Shown here: piece by piece, positions 53,734 to 61,937 of the stretch
Layout: every line of letters starts with the position of its first letter
Numbering within the stretch: the stretch's first letter is position 1
From: JAVBJN01 sp031546985
GTDB taxonomy: Bacteria > Bacteroidota > Bacteroidia > Chitinophagales > Chitinophagaceae
Reading direction: 5' to 3'
Length of the DNA stretch: 64,000 bases
Assembly: GCA_031546985.1 (NCBI GenBank)
Contig: JAVBJN010000059.1
Location: forward strand, 21,609 to 85,608
Made by a program: the position numbers and the translations under genes
The notes under the pieces: generated by a model
What the model saw: the letters and a program-made list of their open reading frames with translations, nothing else
Told to the model about the DNA's origin: nothing
The model's database searches: none

Positions 53734-55232
53734 TGTACAATATGGTTACAAACGTGTTGTTTAAATGTCCAGCCAAAGAAGCTGTGATCGGCACCGTTTA
53801 TGATCTGTTCATTATAATATTCCTGTGGCCATTGGCGGCTGGCTGCCAGCCAGTATGCCTGATTGTCTTTGAGGGCCGCATCTTTTTCTCCAAAAATGCA
53901 CAGCACTTTTACTGGCAGGGTGACGGCAGGCGCTGCTTTTTGTGGCACAGCCGTTTTCTTTTTGCGGGGTTTAATAATATTGCGGATCACTTTGCTATAA
54001 CTAACCTGGAGGGTAAATACTTTTTTCCAGGTGTGGGCACGAAAAGCTTTGTAGATATAGCTTTTTACATTGCGGGTATCTACAGCAGCGGTTTTATCGC
54101 CAAAGTGATTGGGCGATAGCAATATGGCGCCTTCGAGCCCTTTGCTGCGGCAATAAGCCAGCACCGGCAAGCACCCTACAGAAATGCTGCCTATCATGAG
54201 CCGTGCCGCCGGAAAATGAGTGGTAAGATGCGCGCATGTTTTGTCGAGATAATAAGCATAGCGTGCGTACAGGCGCTGCATATCATCTTCCGGAAAAGTG
54301 GGTTTGTGTATATCGTAGCTATCGCCCGCCGGTGGAAACTCTATGCACAGGCAGGCAATGCCGGAGGCTGCCAGCTGGCGCGATATATCTACATAAATAT
54401 TTTGCGGCCCTATGCGGGTGCCGGTAAGCGCAGGCGTAAGTATTACAATGCTGGTATATGCCTCGGGCATACGCATAATGCCATACAGCGCACAGGTATC
54501 ATCTTTAATAAGTACCGGTATTTCTTTTATCTCGTTTGTAGTGCGCAGACTATGTTGTATATGATCGTACACCTGCCGGTACCAGAGCTTATATACCCCA
54601 AAGTGAAGCGCCCGCTCCAGGTTGGGGTGCGAGCGGTAGGCCGTTAGCTTTTCCAGGTCTTTGGAAGTATATAACCGCGATGCAGCAGCAGGAGCATCTA
54701 TTACTTGCACACTACCATTGAGAATATTATGCAGATTGTCGCAAAAGATCTGCTGGCAGAGCTGTAGCCCTTTGTTCATCACCGATTCAAAATGATCGGT
54801 GGCGGTAATCGGAAATTTACGAATGCTTATACACTTACCCGTGTCTATGCCCGCCTCTATACAGTGGAGCGAAACGCCGTATTCTGCCTCATTGTTTAGC
54901 AAAGCATATATGATGCATACCAGCGGCAGGCCTCTGTATTGCGGCAGGGGGCCATTGTGTATATTATAAAACCGGAAACCGGGCAGCGCAAGTATTTCGC
55001 GGTTAAAGATCCATCCGTTATTGATAGAAAAAACAATTTGGTCGGTGGCCACCTGGGCCAGGTGTGCTATCTCATTATTGATATGCGCTGTAATACGAAA
55101 GGGAATCTGGTTTTGCTCCAAAAAAGGTACCAGCTCTGTGCCGGGGCAGTACACCATATCGATGGTGCATTGCTGCTGTAATGTATACTGAAGCGCACTT
55201 TTTAGTAAGGCGCCTTTACCAACAAATATCAT
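53709..55232 (-). CDS. Formyltransferase-like / alpha-beta hydrolase fusion
   Basis: The 507-residue protein has an N-terminal formyltransferase-like domain (approx. 1-200). It keeps the catalytic Asn and His in FYNIHNGPLPQYRGLP and the Asp in EYGVSLHCIEAGIDTG. A C-terminal alpha/beta-hydrolase domain (approx. 225-505) has ILTPALTGTRIGPQ and a Ser elbow GSISVG, with a late GADHSFFGW carrying the His. Formyltransferases of this type move a formyl group from N10-formyl-THF to an amine, including sugar amines in surface glycans. First gene of the five-gene operon ending at 50093. Confidence 0.82.
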   Translation of the reverse strand: MIFVGKGALLKSALQYTLQQQCTIDMVYCPGTELVPFLEQNQIPFRITAHINNEIAHLAQVATDQIVFSINNGWIFNREILALPGFRFYNIHNGPLPQYRGLPLVCIIYALLNNEAEYGVSLHCIEAGIDTGKCISIRKFPITATDHFESVMNKGLQLCQQIFCDNLHNILNGSVQVIDAPAAASRLYTSKDLEKLTAYRSHPNLERALHFGVYKLWYRQVYDHIQHSLRTTNEIKEIPVLIKDDTCALYGIMRMPEAYTSIVILTPALTGTRIGPQNIYVDISRQLAASGIACLCIEFPPAGDSYDIHKPTFPEDDMQRLYARYAYYLDKTCAHLTTHFPAARLMIGSISVGCLPVLAYCRSKGLEGAILLSPNHFGDKTAAVDTRNVKSYIYKAFRAHTWKKVFTLQVSYSKVIRNIIKPRKKKTAVPQKAAPAVTLPVKVLCIFGEKDAALKDNQAYWLAASRQWPQEYYNEQIINGADHSFFGWTFKQHVCNHIVQWTQKQIA

Positions 55233-55569
55233 AAAGCATGATGGTTAGGGTTATGGGTGGCTTGCGTTTAATGGCTGGCCACTACATATTTGAGGATGTA
55301 TAATTACTAAAATTATACAGAAAATTGATTTTTTGCATTTGTTTCTTAAAGTGTGGCAGCAAAGTAGCTATTACAAGCTGCGGCTTATGGCCTATTAACA
55401 GGCAGTGTCTTAACCGTTGGTGCGCGTGGGGATGGCGATGGGCGGAGGCAGCGTGCGGGTATAGCAGTACCGGTTAAGACACTATAGGTTTACCCGATTT
55501 AAACAATACCAAATTGTCTTTTATTGAAATAGGGTATGTAAATTAGTAGTAGAACTAAATCATACTGTA
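55233..55569. repeat. Intergenic region with a long-spaced inverted repeat
   Basis: The 337 bases lie between divergent genes. A perfect 13-bp inverted repeat (55404-55416 with 55471-55483; arm AGTGTCTTAACCG) flanks a 54-base GC-rich spacer. No gene is visible. It could be an operator pair, a small mobile-element remnant or an RNA stem. Confidence 0.6.
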
Positions 55570-56052
55570 ATGAACAAAAACAGAATTTCGGAGAGCATAC
55601 CCGCAGCGGTATTGGCAGAGGCTACACAAAAGCTGAACGAGGTAAGAGCCGCACTGGCGCCTTATTTAAAAGCGCTAACCGTAGATGAGCGGCGCGATCT
55701 GCCCAAGATGAGCAACAAGACGTTTAGCTTTGTATCTAAAAGCACCGAGTATTGCCAGAGCTACCCACAGTTTGTACCCGGGTTTTTAGATACGGCAGAG
55801 CTGAATCGCGATTTTACCACCACGCTGGCCCTGCGCCCCATACTCGAAGCCTGCACGGCGCTGCAAAGCGATGTAGACGATACCGTAATGCTGGCGGGCA
55901 GCGAGGCGCTTATGCAATGCCTGGTGTTTTATGGTACGGTAAAAACAGCGGCCAAAGCCGGCGAGGCATCTGCCAAGCCTATTTACGAAGATTTGTCGGC
56001 AAGGTTTCCGGGGCGGCGCAAAAAGAGCGACGAAGGCACGGCTACCTCTTAG
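55570..56052 (+). CDS. Hypothetical protein of a Bacteroidota-specific type
   Basis: The 160-residue soluble protein is helical throughout, with PAAVLAEATQKLNEVRAALA, then LPKMSNKTFSFVSKSTEY, and SDVDDTVMLAGSEALMQ. I have the impression of a common Bacteroidota family of unknown function with these same blocks, but I cannot name a domain. No signal peptide. It has its own terminator 25 bases after the stop. Confidence 0.75.
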   Translation: MNKNRISESIPAAVLAEATQKLNEVRAALAPYLKALTVDERRDLPKMSNKTFSFVSKSTEYCQSYPQFVPGFLDTAELNRDFTTTLALRPILEACTALQSDVDDTVMLAGSEALMQCLVFYGTVKTAAKAGEASAKPIYEDLSARFPGRRKKSDEGTATS

Positions 56053-56077
56053 GCCCTGCAATCCTATTAATTACAGC

Positions 56078-56104
56078 ATCCTGCCCATTGGGGCAGGATT
56101 TTTT
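56078..56104 (+). terminator. Rho-independent terminator
   Basis: A 9-bp perfect stem (56078-56086 with 56091-56099), four-base loop and six T (56099-56104). Confidence 0.88.
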
Positions 56105-56121
56105 GCGCCCGGTGGTTAATT

Positions 56122-56350
56122 TGCTGCTTTTAGCTGCGACTTTGCAGCTAAAAGCTTCGAAACCGGAGCAAAAAGCGGAAACATTGCTGCTCTGAGCTGC
56201 CAATTAGGAGCAAAAAGCCCCGGCGCCGGAGCTAATAGCTGCCACGTCAAAGCTCAAAGCTGTAAGGCCAGAGCATAAAGCTGCGGTGCCGGAGCTAAAA
56301 GGTGAAATGTTAGGGCAATGAGGTGTGAGGCCGAAGGTGAAAGCGGGAAA
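56122..56350. repeat. Degenerate tandem repeat, period about 21 bases
   Basis: About ten to eleven imperfect copies of a unit close to GGAGCTAAAAGCTGCGATGCC follow one another. Unit lengths alternate 20, 21 and 22, averaging 21. Each copy contains an AGC-like pair (GAGCxxAAAGC). No frame gives a convincing protein across the whole block. It fills the space after the terminator and before the next gene. Confidence 0.7.
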
Positions 56351-56369
56351 TAGGAAGCTTTCCTATTGA

Positions 56370-56621
56370 TTATTGCAGTTTCGCAATTTCTTCTTCTTTT
56401 TCAAAGAAATTCGCAAGATAAATTTTTAAACTATCATCATCTATAGATTCTGATATCTGAGTCATTTCTGTAGGTCCCCAAATAAAGTTACCAACCCAAA
56501 CGTCTTTCTTGATTCCTGTAGAAAAGTCTGCGTGATCATTTACAAAATGATAAACTATCGATTCGTCTATAATTATATATAATTTTCCATTAGATTCATC
56601 AAAACACTTTAGGTTAAACAA
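56370..56621 (-). CDS. Short hypothetical protein, 83 aa, possibly 5'-truncated
   Basis: The product (NGKLYIIIDESIVYHFVNDH, then DVWVGNFIWGPTE and an acidic C-terminus) looks like a real coding sequence because of its composition. The only start in the region is a TTG at 56621, and the frame stays open well upstream, into the end of the radC-like gene. It may be the tail of a longer, decayed gene such as a SUKH-like or immunity protein. No family recognised. Confidence 0.5.
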   Translation of the reverse strand: MFNLKCFDESNGKLYIIIDESIVYHFVNDHADFSTGIKKDVWVGNFIWGPTEMTQISESIDDDSLKIYLANFFEKEEEIAKLQ

Positions 56622-56734
56622 AAGATCTTTATCTGCTTTTAATGAGGAATTAACATTCTGTGGTGGGGTAGATTGGATAAATGTTGCTATTCGGCAAATT
56701 TTAATGGCAATTTTATTATGGTGAGACTGATGGA

Positions 56735-57349
56735 TTACTTCTCCCTCAACCTCTCCACCTCACTCGCTGGCAAGTCTGTATATTTCACAATCATATCTAC
56801 TGGAAGTCCGTCTGCAAGCATTCGTTTTGCCATTTCAACCTGGGTATTGTATTGTGCCTGAGCGGCCTGGGCGCGCAGCCGGTCTTGCTGGGCAAAGGTG
56901 AGGTCGAAGCGGTTTTCTTCTTCGAGTTGCTCCATAAGGCCGGTATCGGCAAAGCTGCAGTAGCTTTTTTCGGAGATAATCAGATGATCTACTACCGGCA
57001 CATTTATAAACTTGCCTATGGCGCGCATTTTATCGGTAAGCATTACATCCATGCCAGAGGGGGTAAGCTCGCCGCTGGGGTGGTTGTGCACCATTATGAG
57101 CCTTACCGCCCGTTTTTGCAGCGCAAAGCTAAATACATCCATCGGTTCTACAATGGTGGCATTTACAGAGCCCAGGCTTATAAGCTCTATCATTAAAATC
57201 TGGTAATTATTGGCCAGGCATACCAGCCAAAAGTGCTCTTTGTTGCGGTCAATCTTGTTTTCGCGCAGCAGCACCTGGCGCATAATGCTGTACAGGTCGT
57301 CGGAGTTGAGCACCTTAATTTTCTGTGATTCGGTTAGTCGCACATTCAT
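56735..57349 (-). CDS. radC: RadC-type JAB domain protein
   Basis: Starting at the ATG at 57349 (MNVRLTESQKIKVLN) gives 204 residues. The JAB metal site is intact: MVHNHPSGELTPSGMD, plus the preceding ELISLGSVNATIVEP. The N-terminal helix-hairpin-helix part of full-length RadC is absent. A helical tail (AKRMLADGLPVDMIVKYTDL) is of the type also seen at the ends of some transposon-linked nucleases. Short RadC proteins like this one are common in accessory regions of Bacteroidota; a direct DNA-repair role is doubtful. Confidence 0.88.
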   Translation of the reverse strand: MNVRLTESQKIKVLNSDDLYSIMRQVLLRENKIDRNKEHFWLVCLANNYQILMIELISLGSVNATIVEPMDVFSFALQKRAVRLIMVHNHPSGELTPSGMDVMLTDKMRAIGKFINVPVVDHLIISEKSYCSFADTGLMEQLEEENRFDLTFAQQDRLRAQAAQAQYNTQVEMAKRMLADGLPVDMIVKYTDLPASEVERLREK

Positions 57350-57978
57350 ACTGCCGAAGATACAAAAGTGATTTAAGATGTATGTGGGATTGAGAAGATT
57401 GTCCGTTTGGGCAAATAATGGGCCGAGAGGCCAATATGCCAATGAATTAATGAGCTAATCTGAAAATGATTGTGATACCTGCAACGGCGCAGCCGCCTGC
57501 TCTGTCTCATGCGGATACACGGCGGAGTTTCGCGATGGAAAAATCTGCGGCATCTGCGTGGCTTTCGATCTGCGCAATCAGCGGGAACTGGTTCGCGAAG
57601 GGGCATTAACGAGCTAATGGGATTTATTTGCGCAACGCGCGTGGTTTTGATCTGCGTATGCTACAATTGGTAAAAGTCCAGATTCATTTTGAAAACTGTA
57701 TTCCGAAAAAAAGGGATTGCCGTTTTGCGACAGCAACATCTGTGTAAATGATTTTGTTCCGCACCGGATAAGCAAAACCTTGAAACTATCCATCCGTTGG
57801 CATGTTCAATTTTAGTTCTTCGCTTGTCTCTTTTACTTCAGGGGTTCCTTTTTTCTTTATTCCTTATTTATGGATTAAAGGTTTAAACAGCGTGTGTGTT
57901 TAAAAATATTTTATTTTTAATGTTTTTGTTTTTTAAATATATTTAGATGCTATTATCTATTTTTTTATAAACCCCCAA
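57350..57978. other. Intergenic region with ATCTGCG-rich degenerate segment
   Basis: About 630 bases without a convincing gene. 57490-57660 holds several copies of ATCTGCG-like words, resembling the segment at 60150-60215. 57890-57978 is very AT-rich and should contain the promoter of the T9SS cargo gene. Confidence 0.5.
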
Positions 57979-59991
57979 ATGAAAATGAAAAAAGTATTAC
58001 TATTCAAAAAGAAAGCATTGTCTTTGAAGCAGCTGGGTCTGCAAACCGCTGCATGTAAGAAAACCGGCATGGCCATAATGGCATCTGCATTGCTGGCATC
58101 TTCGGTGTCGGATTTAAAAGCCCAAACGTTACAATCGTATGATTTTGGCGCGCGGCTTACGCAAGGTTATAGCATTACGCCGATGCGCACAGGAGTCGAT
58201 GATGGTGTAGCCATGGCCGGTACAGACATGATCGGCAAAACGGGCACTTCTGTTCATTTTATGACAACAGACCCGATGGGAGTGCTTGGTACCAGTATTG
58301 AGATGGCTTTTAACGTAAAAGATGTAAGGGCTATTGCTATACAAAATATCACTCCCAATACATTTGTACTCGTTACAGAGCTGCATGAACCCGGAAAACT
58401 GAACCGCATTGGTATAGTAATGCTGGATGCGACCGGCAAAATTCTGAAAACAATGGAACTTGGCATCTCTGATAAGGCTAAGATGCAGAACCCGCATGCG
58501 TTAAATGCAATTGTCTGGAACAAAAGAGTGTTTATCTGCGGTTACGCAACGGAGAAGCCTGAGTATCCTAATGATCCCAGCTATCAGGATAGCAGGTCTT
58601 CCTTTATTGCACGGGTAGATCTGGTTACCCAGGCAACAGAGGTGAGTTTGTTTAACACCCCAATTTATACCGGTTCCATTCCTATTCCTTACCCCGGCGG
58701 ATACAATGACTATGATATGGCCACCCGCCTTAAAGTAGTGAATGGCAAATTATACCTGTTGGGAAGTGTAAATGGCATTTCTCAATCTGTTACAGACAAT
58801 GCTACTTTGGTATATAATGTGGCTGCCAGTAAAGCCTGGATCGCCACAATAAATCCTTCTACTTTACAGATCGCCACCCAGACTGTGTACGGTAAGTACC
58901 AGGCTGCTGGTTATACTACGCCTATTACGCTGGATGGCCTACATGCACTGGATATTATTGAAGACAAAGAATATCCCGGTGAATATTATGCTTTGTCTAA
59001 CTCGCTCAGAGGTGAGATCTGGGGACTGACCCATATGGATGCCGCAATGCAGGTAAGTATGCCTGTAGCAGGCTGGGGGTCTACCTCCTATGCCGGAGGG
59101 CCTTATAAAGTGAAGGCTGCAGGTGTATTCAATTCGCCGGATGGCTCTTCTAATGTGAGTGTGTATGGTGTAACCGGCGATGAGTTGCCTCTTGCCAATA
59201 TGTCTGCATATGGTACCACCATCGAATCGCCTATCAATGGGGCGGTGCCGTATGTGATTAATATGAACGTTAATTACGATCCGATCTATGGTGTAAGTAT
59301 CTCCTCAGAAAAAGGGTATCTGCATGGTAATGCTATGGGGTATGCTACGGGGTTAAACTTCCAGCAACCCTTTTTTACACAGGCTGCCATGGGAGAATGG
59401 TGTAATATTCCGTTTGGAATACAGGTCAAAGATGCCAATCATCTGCAACTGATGGGTCATGTAAAAATGAATCCCGGCACTATGCAACCGCGTTACATCC
59501 GGAGTGCAGCAGATGGTTATCTGAATGGCTGCAATGCTGCCGAGCCAATGGACCTGAGCCCGATGGGTGGTTTAGGTTTAGGTAATATGGAGGTTGTGGC
59601 CGAAGGTGGCCCTGTTGGTGGCTTTGTAATAGAAAGCAGTGTCAAAGTGCAGAAGCGTACCTTGCTGAACCAGTATGATTGCAGCAGTACTAATATTTAC
59701 CGTACTGCCAAACCCGGAACTGCATTGGAAGAAACTTCCGTAGTTAAGGGTTTGTATCCCAACCCTGCTACCGATAAAGTAACCGTTATGCTGGGCAGCG
59801 ATGTGGCAGCGGGCGATGCTGTTAAAGTGGTTATTACAGATGTTGCCGGAAGGGTAGTGCTGGCGCAGTCTGTTGCCGCTACCGGTAATAGCTTGCAATT
59901 GGCCCTGCCACGCCTTACCGCAGGTCTGTATCAGGCTGCTGTAAGTGTAGGGCAAAACCCTGCTTCGGTGTATAAACTGGTTATCCAGTAA
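57979..59991 (+). CDS. Secreted protein with T9SS sorting domain, unknown function
   Basis: A 670-residue protein with a long charged N-region and a hydrophobic signal segment (MAIMASALLASSVSDLKAQ). The long middle part has repeated beta-rich blades with TPNTFVLVTELHEPG, SSFIARVDLVTQATEVSLF and DNATLVYNVAASKAWIATI, suggesting a beta-propeller-like fold. The C-terminus is a T9SS type A sorting domain (LYPNPATDKVTVML, ending YKLVIQ). It should be exported by T9SS to the surface or medium. No catalytic motif seen. ATG at 57985 is an equal alternative start. Confidence 0.88.
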   Translation: MKMKKVLLFKKKALSLKQLGLQTAACKKTGMAIMASALLASSVSDLKAQTLQSYDFGARLTQGYSITPMRTGVDDGVAMAGTDMIGKTGTSVHFMTTDPMGVLGTSIEMAFNVKDVRAIAIQNITPNTFVLVTELHEPGKLNRIGIVMLDATGKILKTMELGISDKAKMQNPHALNAIVWNKRVFICGYATEKPEYPNDPSYQDSRSSFIARVDLVTQATEVSLFNTPIYTGSIPIPYPGGYNDYDMATRLKVVNGKLYLLGSVNGISQSVTDNATLVYNVAASKAWIATINPSTLQIATQTVYGKYQAAGYTTPITLDGLHALDIIEDKEYPGEYYALSNSLRGEIWGLTHMDAAMQVSMPVAGWGSTSYAGGPYKVKAAGVFNSPDGSSNVSVYGVTGDELPLANMSAYGTTIESPINGAVPYVINMNVNYDPIYGVSISSEKGYLHGNAMGYATGLNFQQPFFTQAAMGEWCNIPFGIQVKDANHLQLMGHVKMNPGTMQPRYIRSAADGYLNGCNAAEPMDLSPMGGLGLGNMEVVAEGGPVGGFVIESSVKVQKRTLLNQYDCSSTNIYRTAKPGTALEETSVVKGLYPNPATDKVTVMLGSDVAAGDAVKVVITDVAGRVVLAQSVAATGNSLQLALPRLTAGLYQAAVSVGQNPASVYKLVIQ

Positions 59992-60062
59992 TCGTTTTTT
60001 AGATTGAAATAAAAGAAGCTGTCTCAAAAGCTAATTTTTCAAACATATCTAAAATCAGAACA

Positions 60063-60100
60063 AATAATGCTCATTCGTTTTGTTACGAATGAGCATTATT
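60063..60100 (+). terminator. Strong hairpin after the T9SS cargo gene
   Basis: A perfect 16-bp stem (60063-60078 with 60085-60100) with a 6-base loop lies 70 bases after the stop. T-richness after it is weak, so it may be a terminator or a remnant of a mobile element. Confidence 0.6.
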
Positions 60101-60282
60101 GTTTACTTAAATAAGTACGGAATCTTCGCTTCCCTATGACATGGCGGAAATGCTCGTGAAGGAGATCTGCGTGATCTGCGGTGTTTTTCGATCTGCGGAA
60201 ATCTGCGGGAAATAGAATTGCAGGTTTTACGCAGGGGCGCTGGAAAATTTCATTCACCTTTCGCTTTTGACTTCTCACTCAC
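60101..60282. other. Intergenic segment with ATCTGCG-like words
   Basis: The segment repeats ATCTGCG, ATCTGCGG and ATCTGCGGG between 60150 and 60215, similar to 57490-57660. No gene seen. Confidence 0.45.
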
Positions 60283-60321
60283 AAAAAAATCCCCGGAACG
60301 ATAACCGTCCGGGGATTTTTT
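60283..60321 (-). terminator. Bidirectional terminator of the PNGase-F-like gene
   Basis: A 10-bp stem (60288-60297 with 60308-60317) has A-runs before and T-runs after it, so it can work on both strands. It is 18 bases past the stop of the minus-strand gene. Confidence 0.85.
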
Positions 60322-60338
60322 ATAGTATGAATTAGAGT

Positions 60339-61682
60339 TTAGTTCTTTACTACACGCTTGGTAACCGTTTGGTTATTGCCCAGCAATACTTTTACATAAT
60401 ACACACCTTGCTGCAAGCCAGAGAGGTCTACCTGCGCGGTGTGGCCATTGCGTACCTGCTGGCCCAGTATGTTAAATACCTGCACGGTTTTAATGGCCGC
60501 GCCAGATTTAATGTTAAGCACATCGGCTACGGGGTTGGGGTATACGACCACATTGGCCAGTGGCTCGGTAGCTTCGCTTATGCCCAGTATACCAGAGGTT
60601 TTGCCCTGCAGGTACAGCGATACGGGGAAGTAACCTTCCTTACCTACAAACTGTGCATCGGGTACGGTAAGTTTAAAGGTATGGTTGCCGGCAGGTACCG
60701 CGCCCAGGCTTATTTTGCGGGTGTCTATCACATCGCCTGGGCACCAGTTGCTAAACGATTGCCATTGTGCATCGGTACGGGGGCTGCCGCTGTAAATACC
60801 ATTGCCCTGTGTGTTGTATTTGCGGAAAGGCTCGCAGCTGGTGCGGCCAGGCTTATAGTTGTAAATAAGGTTGTTGTCGAAATACACAAAGTGATCTCTG
60901 CGGTTGTACTCCTCGCCACCCTGGTTGGCACCGTGGTTAGAGGTGATGAGCACAAACATGGCATCGGTAAGGTTGTTGGCCACATCGAACGAAATGCTGC
61001 GAATGGTTTTGCCCACCGTATCGGTAGCTGTGGTATCGTAATTGTTCAGATTTTTCTTAAACGACAGCGGTATAAGCACATTGTTGTTGTCAGATGCGGT
61101 GCTGCCATCGGTCTCAAATTTGAGGGTACCGTAAAACACATCGTTGCGTCCGGTACAGCCTGCTACCTGCGTTTGTGCTGCGTAGGGTACGCCAAACACT
61201 TCCAGCTCTGCCCAAATATCGTAGTTGTTTATTACGCTGGGTTCTTTAAGCAGGTGCGCTACGTTGCTGATGTTGTAATGGTAAGGCACCGTATCTGGCT
61301 TTACATTCTTGTTCATAAACGGGGTAATATAGCGGCCTATTTCGATACGCTTTACGCTATCGGGGTTATAGGTGGTGGCGCCTTTGGGTACCAGCGCCAG
61401 GTTTACATTGCCTATACGGTCGTAGTTGTCGCAAGCGGCTTTAATGGTTACCGTCATGCTCAGGTTGGTACCTATCGATTGTAATTCCTGGGTAGAGAGC
61501 TGGCGCGCATACAAATCGTTGCGGTGGCGGATAACGCCTGCAGGCACCGGGTGACTCACAACGGGCGCATAGCCATCGTAATACAAAATGGTATCAAAAA
61601 CGGTAATGGTGGTTTGGGCATATGCCGTTTGGCCAAAGGTTGCACACGCACCCAGCACGCCCATGAGTAATAATTTCTTCAT
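60339..61682 (-). CDS. Secreted PNGase F-like glycosidase with T9SS sorting domain
   Basis: Starting at the ATG at 61682 (MKKLLLMGVLGACATFGQTAYAQ split signal; first residues MKKLLLMGVLGACATFGQ), the protein has 447 residues. The first part (ITVFDTILYYDG, then YITPFMNKNVKPDTVPYHYN) and the second part (NNYDIWAELEVFGVPYAAQ, HGANQGGEEYNRR) match the two-domain layout of peptide-N-glycosidase F, which cuts N-glycans from Asn. The T9SS sorting domain (VYPNPVADVLNIKSG, ending TKRVVKN) closes it. I cannot verify the catalytic Asp and Glu residues by eye, so an active enzyme is likely but not certain. Confidence 0.82.
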   Translation of the reverse strand: MKKLLLMGVLGACATFGQTAYAQTTITVFDTILYYDGYAPVVSHPVPAGVIRHRNDLYARQLSTQELQSIGTNLSMTVTIKAACDNYDRIGNVNLALVPKGATTYNPDSVKRIEIGRYITPFMNKNVKPDTVPYHYNISNVAHLLKEPSVINNYDIWAELEVFGVPYAAQTQVAGCTGRNDVFYGTLKFETDGSTASDNNNVLIPLSFKKNLNNYDTTATDTVGKTIRSISFDVANNLTDAMFVLITSNHGANQGGEEYNRRDHFVYFDNNLIYNYKPGRTSCEPFRKYNTQGNGIYSGSPRTDAQWQSFSNWCPGDVIDTRKISLGAVPAGNHTFKLTVPDAQFVGKEGYFPVSLYLQGKTSGILGISEATEPLANVVVYPNPVADVLNIKSGAAIKTVQVFNILGQQVRNGHTAQVDLSGLQQGVYYVKVLLGNNQTVTKRVVKN

Positions 61683-61880
61683 CTTGTCTGTTTGCAGCAA
61701 ATGTACACCGCGATTCATAAGCGATGCAAAAAATATGTATGAATAGGTTTATGTCACAGCTGTAGGCTAAAACCCCCTGCTCAAGCGGCAAAGCGCATGT
61801 TGTACGGTATGATTTTACCCGTTTTTTAATACAATCGCTTATTGTTTGGTTAAGGGTGTGGCAGGGTGCGGCAAATTGCA

Positions 61881-61911
61881 AAAATAAGGGCGCCCCTTTC
61901 GGAACGCCCTT
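61881..61911 (-). terminator. Terminator of the last T9SS cargo gene
   Basis: A 7-bp stem (61886-61892 with 61905-61911) is followed on the minus strand by a run of T (complement of 61880-61884). It lies 27 bases after the stop. Confidence 0.7.
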
Positions 61912-61937
61912 GCACAATTTAAAATACGACTAACGGA

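Noticed and set aside
55404..55483. Insertion sequence or CRISPR-like element
   Set aside because: No transposase, no target duplication and only two arms; there is no array of regular repeats and spacers.
56122..56350. A repeat-containing protein gene
   Set aside because: Unit length alternates around 21 and stops occur in all frames over the block.
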